Origin: Hypsibius dujardini
Taxonomy: Eukaryota; Tardigrada; Eutardigrada; Parachela; Hypsibiidae
Assembly: GCA_001579985.1 (NCBI GenBank)
Contig: LRSR01006829.1
Span: 1-27,176, forward strand
DNA: 27,176 nt
Reading direction: 5' to 3'
Part shown: piece by piece, positions 9,013 through 16,577 of the stretch
Layout of the letters: every line of letters starts with the position of its first letter
How positions within the stretch are numbered: the stretch's first letter is position 1
Notes under the pieces: model-generated
The model's database searches: none
Told to the model about the DNA's origin: nothing
What the model saw: the letters and a program-made list of their open reading frames with translations, nothing else
Program-made: the position numbers and the translations under genes

Positions 9013-9096
9013 ATCGAAAAAGTTAAGCGGAAAGCAGAGTATTTTTCTTCGAAATCTCATTCAGCATTCGGCGCGTAAAAGTCCACTTTTAAAAGT

Positions 9097-10496
9097 ATGG
9101 CCAAAGTGCACCCTTATTCAGCGGACTGCATTCATTCTAGTGTGGATTATTGGCATTCTATTCCACGTACTCAAAGCAACCAAGAAAGCGGGCGATGGGT
9201 CTATATTAATCCTGTGGGAAACCAACTCAACATGGATACGCTTTCGTGGGAGGTTGCCGGCTCTCCCGACGAATTTATCGACTTACATAACTCTTGTATA
9301 TTATGGGATTTTTAAGTCACACAAAGTGATGGCACCGCAGTCACCGACGCCACCCTCTATGGACCTATAAACATGCTAGCAGCTAGCATGTTCAATGCCG
9401 AAGAACTTTTTATCAGCGGCGAGAAAGTGACGGGCATAAATAATTTAGCAAATTTTAGCTATTATGTGGAGACACTTCTTAATTATGGCCCGCAAGCAAT
9501 CGAGCAATTGCGCTTTCAAGGATTTTACATGGATACAGCGAACTCTCATGACAATTGTAATACTGCTGTCATTGGGGCTAATGTAGTAAATACCGGACTG
9601 ACTTCACGCAAGAAGCATCTCCTGGGAGAGAAAATTTGGAAATTGATGACCCCGATTCCGAGCGAACTTACACGGCAGCCTCTGTTAATTCCAAACCGTA
9701 TGGATTTTAAAATTGTTTTGCAGCGTGCAAAGCCAACGTTTTATATGCAATGCGAGTTGCCAAACATCGGAGTCAAAATCGAAATTAAGTCAGCCCTTTT
9801 GAAACTGCGTAAAATAAAGATGGACCCTGAATTTCTGATCGGATTTGAAATGTCTCTTAATAAAAGAAATGCTCAAATCTACTTTGAAGAACGCAACATC
9901 ACTTCGCTGATTATTATTCAGGGAGTTTCATCTTTTTGCCGCGATGATCTGTTTCGGTAAGTCTCACAGATTGCCGCTGGATGTAATATGATTGTTTAAA
10001 GGTATTAACTTCCAAAGAGGCATCATTCCAAAACGCGTGGTTGTTGGATTGGTAAGCAGTCAAGCACTTGCAGGGTCTTACAGTAAATGTCCGTACAAAG
10101 TGGAAAATGTGGGATTAGTCGAATTGGTTTACCGTTAACGGAGAATCACAACCATCTCGGCCCATACAGTTTTTGCCCACAGACATTTTGGCGACTTCAT
10201 ACAGAGACGCGTATCTATCGCTCCTGGACACAGCAGGATTAACATTTAAAAATTCGTCGCTACTATTTGAAGCCGACGACTGGCCATGCGGGAACGCACT
10301 TTTTGCTTTTAGTTTTGACCCTGACTTGGGTCACAATGGTTTTTTATCACGACGTAATCAAGGCCTCGTTGGAATTGACATTCGTTTTGGCGCTGGATTG
10401 CCAAGTACAATGGAACTAGTCATCCTTTTTTACCGAGACAGTTGTTTGGAAATTGATTCCCGACGCAACCCATTTTTGCCCTATAGACGAACATGA
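9097..10496 (+). pseudogene. Major capsid protein (double jelly-roll) of Polinton, frameshifted
   Basis: This protein would form the hexon-like shell. The first part (from ATG 9097) shows the family's start, HPYSADCIHSSVDYW, followed by SPDEFIDL. The next frame carries FSYYVETLLNYGPQA, RFQGFYMDTA and NRMDFKIVLQRAKPTFYM, all matching the conserved centre of the Polinton capsid family (annotated in many genomes as F54H12.2-like). After 9960 the frame changes again (VVGLVSSQALAGSY near 10040). The C-terminal part, 10173-10496, has NALFAFSFDPDL and LEIDSRRNPF. Total coding length is about 465 codons, close to normal, so little sequence is missing, but at least three frame changes prevent translation. 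The final TGA overlaps the protease ATG (ATGA). Confidence 0.88.
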
Positions 10497-11082
10497 GCAA
10501 CCTAGATACATTTCAAATTATGGACGCAATGTTTCACGACAGCGCAGCAGGAAAACCTGGAAGTTTCTGGTTGTTTTTCCTCGAGACGGCTTAGACAAAA
10601 TTGGCAAGGCGTGTTATCCATTTGGACTCATCATAAATACATCTAAAGCCGCCGATCAAGATGGTGGAACACATTGGGTTGCCGTGTGGAATAATGACGC
10701 GTCGCACGGAGAGTTTTTCTGTAATTTTGGAAAACCAGCTCTCTTTTACGGTGTCGAGATTCACAATTTCATTATACGAATTACACCAAAAGCCCACGGA
10801 GACGTCGAAGAAAATCTCACGCAGTTGCAGCATCCTGATTCTGATATGTGTGGCGCATTTGCATTGTATTTTATTTATCACCGTGCTCGTGGTGTGAGTT
10901 TTCCCAAAATTGTTTTCTCCTTTACATATCCACGGAAGCTAAAGTGCAATGATGTTTTATTGCGAAACTTTTTTCGTTCTAAAATAAACAAATGCACGCA
11001 TCCAAAGTTATGCCTAGATGCGGATGATTTGAAAACACCCGAACAGGGTTGTTTGAAAATGTTCAAACTCATGTACTGTTAG
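10494..11082 (+). pseudogene. Adenain-like cysteine protease (peptidase C5 type), one frameshift
   Basis: The protease would mature capsid proteins. The start is the ATG at 10494, which overlaps the capsid stop; it opens MSNLDTFQIMDAMF and runs to a TAG near 10590. The remainder is in another frame, open to TAG at 11080-11082. There the catalytic His is in GGTHWVAVW, the acidic/aromatic strand is EFFCNFGKP, and the Gln and nucleophilic Cys lie in LQHPDSDMCGAFALYF, with YHRARG following. These match adenain and Polinton proteases in order and spacing. Only the 5' end is damaged, by one frameshift near 10560-10590. The 3' end overlaps the end of the minus-strand gene at 11069 and is followed by AATAAA near 11099. 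Confidence 0.88.
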
Positions 11083-11779
11083 AGTTGTAACTCAAACTAA
11101 TAAAAAGACCAGCTTTTTTTCGACCTTGCCTGTGTTGCAGTATATCATTGTCGCTATTGTCCGAGTGTTCATCCGGACTGTCGGCTGCGCGCTGAACTTG
11201 TAACATCATTGCCCGTCTATCCTTGTTGACAATTAGGGTACTGGGAGCATTTTGAGCAGACAAAATAGACAGAAATTGAGTCAATCCGCGTGGCAGGCTT
11301 CCCTTGCTCGGACCTATTGGACTTACCATCCACTGTAAAAGGTCAATAAATTTGGCTCTTGTTACAGTCTTGCCTCCGGCAATTGGTTCAAATGTTGATG
11401 TGATGTCCATTTTTGACACATTTTTAAGATATTTCAAAACTCGCTGTGCGCTGCTCTTTTGGTTTTTACCGATACTACTCAAAATGTTCTCATACTGCTC
11501 CTGCAAAATTGACGAGGATTTTGAATCCGTGACGCTCGTACTTTGGGTTCTCACTACGTTCTGAAATCGCTCATCAGCCTCGGCCAATGCGAAGACTTTA
11601 TTCCGGTCGTCCATTTCAGCATTGCGTAGCACGCTGTTGAGACCTGATGCAGCTTGTCCAACACGTCCCAATAGGGGATTTACCAGTGACTGATTAACAG
11701 CAAATTGCTCGCTTGCGCTAAGTCTGAATTGCATGTCCCTAAGCTGGTCCTCTGATAACAAGTACATTCGACGGGCCAT
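11069..11779 (-). CDS. Conserved Polinton protein of unknown function, intact
   Basis: The frame is intact from ATG 11779 to TAG, 236 residues. The centre, ILSSIGKNQKSSAQRVLKYL followed by KFIDLLQWMVSP, GLTQFLSILSAQNAP and STLIVNKDRR, resembles an uncharacterised protein present in many Polintons and adintoviruses next to the ATPase. That protein shows the pattern LLS.LPK....A..LL.YL....ISW....G, then F.DLL. The N-terminus is Gln/Leu-rich and probably helical. The C-terminus is acidic-Ser (DSPDEHSDNSDNDI) and then basic. It is the last gene of the minus-strand block, 26 bp after the small basic ORF, and its end overlaps the protease gene by 14 bp. Its role is unknown; position among capsid and packaging genes suggests a virion role. 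Confidence 0.75.
   Translation of the reverse strand: MARRMYLLSEDQLRDMQFRLSASEQFAVNQSLVNPLLGRVGQAASGLNSVLRNAEMDDRNKVFALAEADERFQNVVRTQSTSVTDSKSSSILQEQYENILSSIGKNQKSSAQRVLKYLKNVSKMDITSTFEPIAGGKTVTRAKFIDLLQWMVSPIGPSKGSLPRGLTQFLSILSAQNAPSTLIVNKDRRAMMLQVQRAADSPDEHSDNSDNDILQHRQGRKKAGLFISLSYNSNST
11078..11097. repeat. Element palindrome at the convergence of the two gene blocks
   Basis: GTTAGAGTTGTAACTCAAAC (18 of 20) contains the protease stop codon and also encodes the last residues of the convergent minus-strand gene. AATAAA follows immediately on the plus strand. Confidence 0.8.
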
Positions 11780-11805
11780 AATTTAAATAATGGATAGAAA
11801 AAATG

Positions 11806-12069
11806 TTAGGACAGGAATTTGCGTTTCCTTTTCCGTGAGACTTTCCTTTGAACGAGAGATTGCAGAATAGGTTTGAGTTTCTCCAACTTGCGACGGGCCG
11901 ATTCGTGTTCAATTTTGACTGTTCCGTTTACGATTTGCAACACGCATTCTGATAGAGCATCTATAAGTTCGTCGTCGGAATTTTTAATCAAATTTTCATT
12001 AACTGGTAAATTTCCTCTAGATAGAACAGTGAAGTAATCGAGATTCTTGGCGGTTGGAGAGTTATCCAT
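11806..12069 (-). CDS. Small basic Polinton protein
   Basis: I placed the start at ATG 12069 (MDNSPTAKNLDYF), because it overlaps the end of the packaging ATPase (stop at 12062-12064), a compact viral-style arrangement. The frame stays open upstream to about 12114 without a better start. The product has 87 residues. The C-terminal half, ARRKLEKLKPILQSLVQRKV followed by SRKRKRKF, matches the RRxLxxHxxxLxxLA..R.S...KR pattern of a small conserved Polinton/adintovirus ORF encoded beside the ATPase. In many relatives this ends with a Gly-Gly-Phe hydrophobic motif, which is lacking here. Function is unknown; DNA binding or a minor virion component are possible. Confidence 0.65.
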   Translation of the reverse strand: MDNSPTAKNLDYFTVLSRGNLPVNENLIKNSDDELIDALSECVLQIVNGTVKIEHESARRKLEKLKPILQSLVQRKVSRKRKRKFLS

Positions 12070-12711
12070 TACGCGGTTGGAACAAAATGGGTAGACCGCG
12101 ATCGTTCTCACCAAAAAGATCAGTTATTAAACGGAAACCGTCGGGAGTTTGAGAATGCATACTAATTATAATATACGAATGAGGCTTCGAAAAAGCGTAT
12201 TCTAAGGCGTCGGTAAGTAATCCATTTGCCGAGGGAAAATTTGACGGCCAAAACGCAAGAGTCCTTCCTTGTCATTCGCTGATCGAAAAGCAATTAGATT
12301 GGACGCGTTCAGTCGTATCTCTCGAGCAAGTTTGCTTTTCCTGTAGAGATTGTGAACAAGATAGAAAACGGATACGTTTCTATGTGACGATCCATGGATG
12401 AAAAATTCCGCCACGACTTGATCTACGTTGGGGAATAGCATCAAGTCGTCAAAAATGCAAACATTGTTAACTCGCCTGTCAAAAAACTCAGGTCGCTAAA
12501 TGCCGCTCGGAAGACCGTGAAGAAATTCAATTTTGAGCCCCTTCGCAAGTAGTTCGTCGTATAAAGGCTGATATTGCGTGTATAACCAAACAATTCGGTC
12601 AGGAGGAGATTTTGTTTTTTCCGAAAGAAGTAACAAAGGTCCTGACTGTGACATCCCGGTTAGGATTGAACAACTCGGATGTCGAAAAGTACCGTCAATT
12701 TTGCTCTCCAT
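12062..12711 (-). pseudogene. A32/FtsK-HerA-type genome packaging ATPase, broken
   Basis: The enzyme would pump the element's DNA into capsids. From ATG 12711 the frame reads TFRHPSCSILTGMSQSG, where the Walker A loop should continue with GKT. Here it passes straight into a Leu-rich stretch, so the essential Lys is missing. Then follow DRIVWLYTQYQPLYDEL, an in-frame TAG at 12496-12498, Walker B VCIFDDLM, GSSHRNVSVFYLVHNLY and FGRQIFPRQMDYL. Near 12210 the frame shifts, and the C-terminal portion (YAFSKPHSYIIISMHSQTP) continues to TAA at 12062, overlapping the next gene's ATG. The order and motifs match Polinton ATPases. Loss of the P-loop Lys, one stop and one frameshift make it inactive. Confidence 0.88.
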
Positions 12712-12970
12712 TCTTATTCCCTAGGAGGTTCAGGCAAAACAACTGCAGAACCGTCAGTTTTTGTGAATGTATCGGCAATAGCGGGGCCGGCTACAAATAT
12801 GAACGAAAACAAACTAGTAAGCAAAGTACGAACTGAAGTTCTCCCGGGAAAATAACCCGAAACGGCCAGAACTAGACGGCAAGTTTGCGAGAGAATAAAC
12901 GGTAATGCGTGAAAAAAAATCCAAAAGATCAAAGTGCTCCGCGGGTTTTTAGTGTCGTATACAGAATCCA
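12712..12970. other. Spacer between ATPase and polymerase remnants
   Basis: An 85-codon minus-strand frame (12714-12971) is open but resembles no Polinton protein, and it begins inside the polymerase end. I treat the interval as damaged or non-coding sequence. Confidence 0.4.
12724..12744 (+). other. Isolated plus-strand P-loop-like peptide GGSGKTT
   Basis: Just upstream of the minus-strand ATPase start, the plus strand encodes LGGSGKTTAEP within a short open frame. The minus-strand ATPase lacks exactly the GKT part of its Walker A motif. This could be a relic of a small rearrangement or coincidence; there is no supporting domain around it. Confidence 0.2.
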
Positions 12971-13722
12971 TTATGAAACACGCTCTAAAATATAATCTTG
13001 GAGAGAGTTTTTTTCAAAGTCTCGTTCGAGTCGCAAAATATTTTCTGACTGCGGATCGTATGCAATAATCGAGTTGACGAGGTAGTGTTCGGGAGATCCC
13101 GGAACCGGAAACGGCAGATCCTGATAACCGTAGGGATAGGTGATGAAATCCTGTCCAATCACCCGTCCACGCACTGTGCACCTAACAGTGCGACTCTGAG
13201 GCACAGTCGCGACTGACATAGTGTTAACACTCCGCTTGAAACTGCAAGGATTGTGAGTCTGGATACTGGCAAAGCCGCTGCCGTTGATGATTCCGCGCAT
13301 CGACGTGTAGTCCATCAGCTTGGCGTTTTCGTCTGTCTTTGAGATCCCTTTGGTCTTGATCTTGGTTGTTCTATCCTCCAGAAGGAGTTGATACGTTTTC
13401 CTGCCTAAAGCGACGATACCAAATTACCTTTCGCGGTGCGGTAAGGAAGCGTAGGAACATAACAGGCCCGATTAGGGAGAATGGTCACTTGCGCTATTAC
13501 CTTGTACTGAGAGAGGTCCGTCGTCTTGAATCCGTAGGTCACAATGATGACATGCCCCTCGCCGTTTTCGCCCTTCAGGTTCTCCGACGGATATAGACTA
13601 CAAAAATCATCCTGTCGAATTCGATCGCCTCGAGCAATTTCGTCAGGTGTAAGGTCGAGGGATAAGCAGAAAACTTCAACCCTGCCACCAATGAGAGCGC
13701 TCCGAGGATCCGCACGAGGCAC
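12971..13722 (-). pseudogene. Protein-primed DNA polymerase B: palm start and C-terminus, catalytic centre deleted
   Basis: This is part of the polymerase that replicates Polinton DNA. From 13722 the minus strand shows PRSALIGGRVEVFC, then motif A, RQDDFCSLYP, then QVTILPNRACYVPTLPYR, the normal sequence of the palm's first part. The frame stops near 13405. In another frame the tail follows: TYQLLLEDRTTKIKTKGIS, then a C-terminal thumb-like region ending ITYPYGYQ, with a stop at 12971. In intact family members about 300 residues, including motif B (Kx3NSxYG type) and motif C (DTDS), lie between these blocks. They are absent here, so the protein cannot polymerise. The exonuclease domain is found in the opposite orientation at 13724-14314. 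Confidence 0.85.
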
Positions 13723-13723
13723 A

Positions 13724-14314
13724 AATTTGTTGTTTGTTCAAAATGGCTCTACTATCATACAGATGGAGATTACTCAGCTGGGTATTCGTTTCATTGACAG
13801 CCTATCTTTTCTTCCTCGAAGCTTGCGCCAGTTGCCCCGAGATTTCGGTCTCGACGAGACGAAGACGTGGTTTCCGCATTTGTTTAATTTCCCAGGCAAT
13901 GATGCGTATGTGGGCCCATTACCTCCTCAACACTATTATGGCGTCAATCATATGGGATGCAAAGAAAAGGAAGAGTTTGCCCGGTTCTATGCGGATGAGT
14001 GCGCGTTGTGGGCAGATTGCTGGAATCTACGCGAGAGACGCAAGTTTTACTGTATACAAGATGTTTTGGTGCTTAAACTTTGTCTGATCACCATTCGAAC
14101 TGAATTCCTGAACAAAACCGGACTGGACATGTTTCGCTTTCCAACAGTGGCCTCCGCCTGCATTAATGCTCTCCAATTCAAATTTTTGAAGCCACCATTG
14201 GTGCAATATAGTCTGACAACAAAACATGCTAAATACATTGTTATTAAACGAGCACACAAGAACAAACTCCGTGTCATGCATATAATGGACATGGGTAATG
14301 CAAACGTGAGATAA
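13724..14314 (+). pseudogene. Polymerase B exonuclease-domain fragment, inverted relative to the palm
   Basis: The plus strand encodes FVQNGSTIIQMEITQLGIRF, then IDSLSFLPRSLRQLP (the Exo II region), WFPHLFNFPGND, GPLPPQHYYGVNHM, KFYCIQDVLVLKLC (Exo III-like) and FPTVASACINALQFKFL. These are standard blocks of the exonuclease half of protein-primed polymerase B. In a functional gene they precede the palm on the same strand. Here they run the other way, head to head with the palm at about 13722. Flipping 13724-14314 would place the exonuclease end next to the palm start. The N-terminal domain and the 100-150 residues normally between exonuclease and palm are missing. The open frame extends leftwards to 13544, but that part is only antisense to the palm. 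Confidence 0.85.
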
Positions 14315-14420
14315 ACTCATAGTGAGGGGATGAACCGTTGGTGAAGTGAAGTGGTGCCATCTGTCCCCCCGGCCCCCTGCGGTGATGGTTCTCATCGTGA
14401 ATAGGGCAGCTGCAGACCCC

Positions 14421-15153
14421 CTAGTCAGTAGTCTCAAACTGGTTGGTGCGCTTGACCTTCTTTGGAGCCCCAGTACAGATCGGAAATTTGCGCTTGGGCC
14501 CCAGAGTAGCCAATCGAACGCGGTTATTCCCAATCAGAGCTTCCCCCTCATCCGAGCTGCTGTCCTCCTCAATCAAGATGGGGCTTTTCTTCTTCTTGTT
14601 CATCAGTCGCTCCCCGTCCACTTGATTCATGATGTCGCTCATGTACTTGTCTGCTTCAGCTGTGTTCATTTGGAACAGAGACTTGCGTGGGGCCTTCGGA
14701 GGCGTGATTGGCTCTTGTTTGATTTGGCCTGATCTGGGAACTTCCACATTGAACTGGACGCTCTCGTCGGATTGGAATTCAGCAAATGCCCGCGGAGTCT
14801 CGGCCAATTGAGCCGAAGTAGACGGCTGGCTGTGAACCAATGCTTGAACCGTCGGCCCGTAATGAATATTACCGGCTAGTCGATCGTCCGTAGATGCATT
14901 AACCGGTTGTCCAAATTGCGGCTGCTGCTGCAACTGTGAGGGTTGATGGATGGAAACACCATCTCGAATGATTGGCAACGGGTTCATTGCCTGGACTGCT
15001 GTGTAGGGCACTACATTGTTGTGGTTGTGTTGGGCCACGAAGTTGGGATGAACGTTGTACTGCGGGAGAAGTTGTTGCATTGTTCCGTATCCCACGTTAT
15101 TTTCCAAGTCCAGTTTGAGGCACTGGCGCGTTTGCGCGGATCTCGTTGTTCTT
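14421..15153 (-). CDS. Gln/Pro-containing nuclear-type protein, likely 3' exon of the Gln-rich gene
   Basis: The minus-strand frame is open from the acceptor TATGCAG at 15154 to TAG at 14421. It contains QLQQQPQFGQPVN, QPSTSAQLAETPRAF, SGQIKQEPITPPKAP and KSLFQMNTAEADKYM. Near the end it has an acidic Ser cluster (EEDSSSDEGEA) and basic motifs (KKKKSP, PKRKF, PKKVKR) that look like nuclear localisation signals. Codon frame and style suggest that it continues the Gln-rich gene upstream. The preferred donor at 15213, however, enters another frame and gives a short terminal exon ending at 15097. A weaker donor at 15205, after GATGT, would restore this frame, so alternative splicing, a frame error or a separate gene are all possible. 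A diverged copy lies at 2391-2990. Confidence 0.6.
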
Positions 15154-16242
15154 CTGCATACACAAAAAATAACAGTTTGAGTTCCAACTCAAACTCTAAT
15201 TAAACACATCTACCTGTTGGTTGTACAAATTCAAGTCCGGGTGTTTGCGCGACAAATTGCGAACGCTGATCATCGTGTCACAAAAGTTAGAAAGGTCGTC
15301 GTAAGTGTTGAGGTTGACCCCGAATCCACCTTTCGGCCCTTTTCCGTCTCCAAAGGTTTCACCCATCTTGTTGATCTCGACTCCGGATTCCGCCAGGCGA
15401 ACACCGCCTCGACCAAATTTCTTTTGATTGCAGACGGTGACAGCTCCCGTACCAAGAATCAGGTCGCGATATTCTTTCACGCCGGAAGGAAGGTGCGATC
15501 CGTTGGTCGCCGGGAAGAAGGCGACAGCTGGCATACGCAAACTAGGCGTCAGCAAGTAAGGTTGATACTTGGCAGACCCGTATTGTTGGTAGTTAAAGCC
15601 TGAAACATGGGCGGGGAAATGGTCGAGACTGGCGGCTTGGTAAACGAGCTGGTGCTGGGCCAGAGCGCTGCCAATCGATTGCTGCGCAACCGTGGCTTGT
15701 TCTGTGGGAGGCGGCGGTGGAGCCTGCTGGAACCGAAGATGTTGCAATTGCTGCTGCGCCTGAACCACCTGCGCAAAATAGTTTGAGTTGCAACGCTAAC
15801 CAAATCTAACATTTTATGTAAGCTACCTGCTGGCCCTGGTGCTGCGAGGGCTGCATCGTCTGGATGATGGGCTGCTGCTGGCCTTGATACGGTTGTCCGA
15901 TGAACTGCTGGTGCTGCTGTTGTGGCGTCTAAACCATCCGATAATCTGAGTTGCAATTGGAAGTATGGTAAATAAAGCAATCAAACATTTCACCTGCACG
16001 CCATTTTGTTGCTGCCCGTTAGGCTGCTGCTGATAATTTTGCGCTATCGGCTCCTGGTGCTAGACATTTCCGGTAATTTCACCTGGCAAATATTTTTCTA
16101 ATAATATTTTATTTTAGCAGTAAAATATGTTAAAATTGACCCTTACCACAGAAAAACAAACGTGAGGCTTGTGTTGCGTCGAAAAAGGGACTCCGGTATG
16201 TGGAATAATTCCGGCGTGTCGGGTAAGCGTGTCGGAGTAAAA
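15097..16242 (-). CDS. Spliced Gln-rich protein gene inside the Polinton
   Basis: I recognise no orthologue. Exons join in phase 0 as 16242-16147, 16059-15994, 15928-15827, 15768-15214 and possibly 15153-15097, with introns of about 60-90 bp that have good GT-AG ends. The first two exons read THQHKP-like and HQEPIAQNYQQQ. The third is almost entirely Gln, Pro and His. The fourth is Gln-rich and then becomes globular, with KEYRDLILGTGAVTVCNQKK, GETFGDGKGPKGGFGVNL and DLSNFCDTMISVRNLSRKHP. That segment is faintly reminiscent of PC4-type single-stranded DNA-binding folds, but this is weak. No initiating ATG was found: an acceptor-like TTTTTAACAG precedes 16242, so a first exon is missing from this model. 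Three introns contain full or partial copies of the element palindrome. A Gln-rich nuclear factor is the inference. Confidence 0.65.
15175..15194. repeat. Element palindrome in the last intron of the Gln-rich gene
   Basis: GTTTGAGTTCCAACTCAAAC matches the palindrome at 19 of 20 positions. It lies directly after the alternative stop TAG on the minus strand and upstream of the acceptor at 15154. Confidence 0.85.
15781..15800. repeat. Element palindrome in a Gln-rich gene intron
   Basis: GTTTGAGTTGCAACGCTAAC matches at 18 of 20 positions. It lies a few bases upstream (minus strand) of the acceptor at 15769. Confidence 0.82.
15943..15962. repeat. Degenerate element palindrome in a Gln-rich gene intron
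   Basis: The core CTGAGTTGCAA is kept but the outer arms are lost. It is counted as a weak relative because of its position in the intron 15993-15929. Confidence 0.4.
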
Positions 16243-16288
16243 CTGTTAAAAAGCAACTGAATAATGTTTTCCCTTGCCTACGCAAATG

Positions 16289-16296
16289 CTTATATA
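16289..16296 (-). promoter_or_regulatory. Candidate TATA box for the Gln-rich gene
   Basis: The minus strand reads TATATAAG. About 36-38 bp downstream is TCAGTT (16260-16255), which resembles an invertebrate initiator, and then the first recognised exon. The spacing is slightly longer than the usual 30 bp. Confidence 0.4.
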
Positions 16297-16577
16297 GTCA
16301 CAATCTCCGCCCCTCCAAAATTATATTCAAGTTAGCGTCATATCGTGATATCAACGTGATATCAACTCAATCTTTTTTCTCACGATTTTCGACCAGAAAA
16401 AGAAGCTTAAGAATTGGCCGTTTGTCCTGAATCGCCAATTTCAGATCGAAAGACTACAAAAGAAAAATAATTTTGGTTTTGAAAAGAAAGACCTCCAAGG
16501 AGAAAGGGGTGCCCAGACAAAGAACATCTGCACCTAAAGACACCTAAAGACACCTAAACATCTGACCCTAAAGATAT
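16297..16577. other. Intergenic region with two short tandem repeats
   Basis: This lies between the LRR gene stop and the Gln-rich gene promoter. CGTGATATCAA is repeated twice in tandem at 16344-16365. CACCTAAAGA is present as two exact units and a third imperfect one at 16531-16560. Each could bind a regulator; nothing else is recognisable. Confidence 0.55.

Noticed and set aside
13544-13720. Plus-strand open frame upstream of the polymerase exonuclease fragment, continuous with it
   Set aside because: These codons are the antisense of the minus-strand palm segment. The continuous frame is a by-product of the inversion junction.
14346-14732. Plus-strand frame with apparent hydrophobic stretch
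   Set aside because: It is antisense to the 3' exon of the Gln-rich gene, which is conserved in the second copy.
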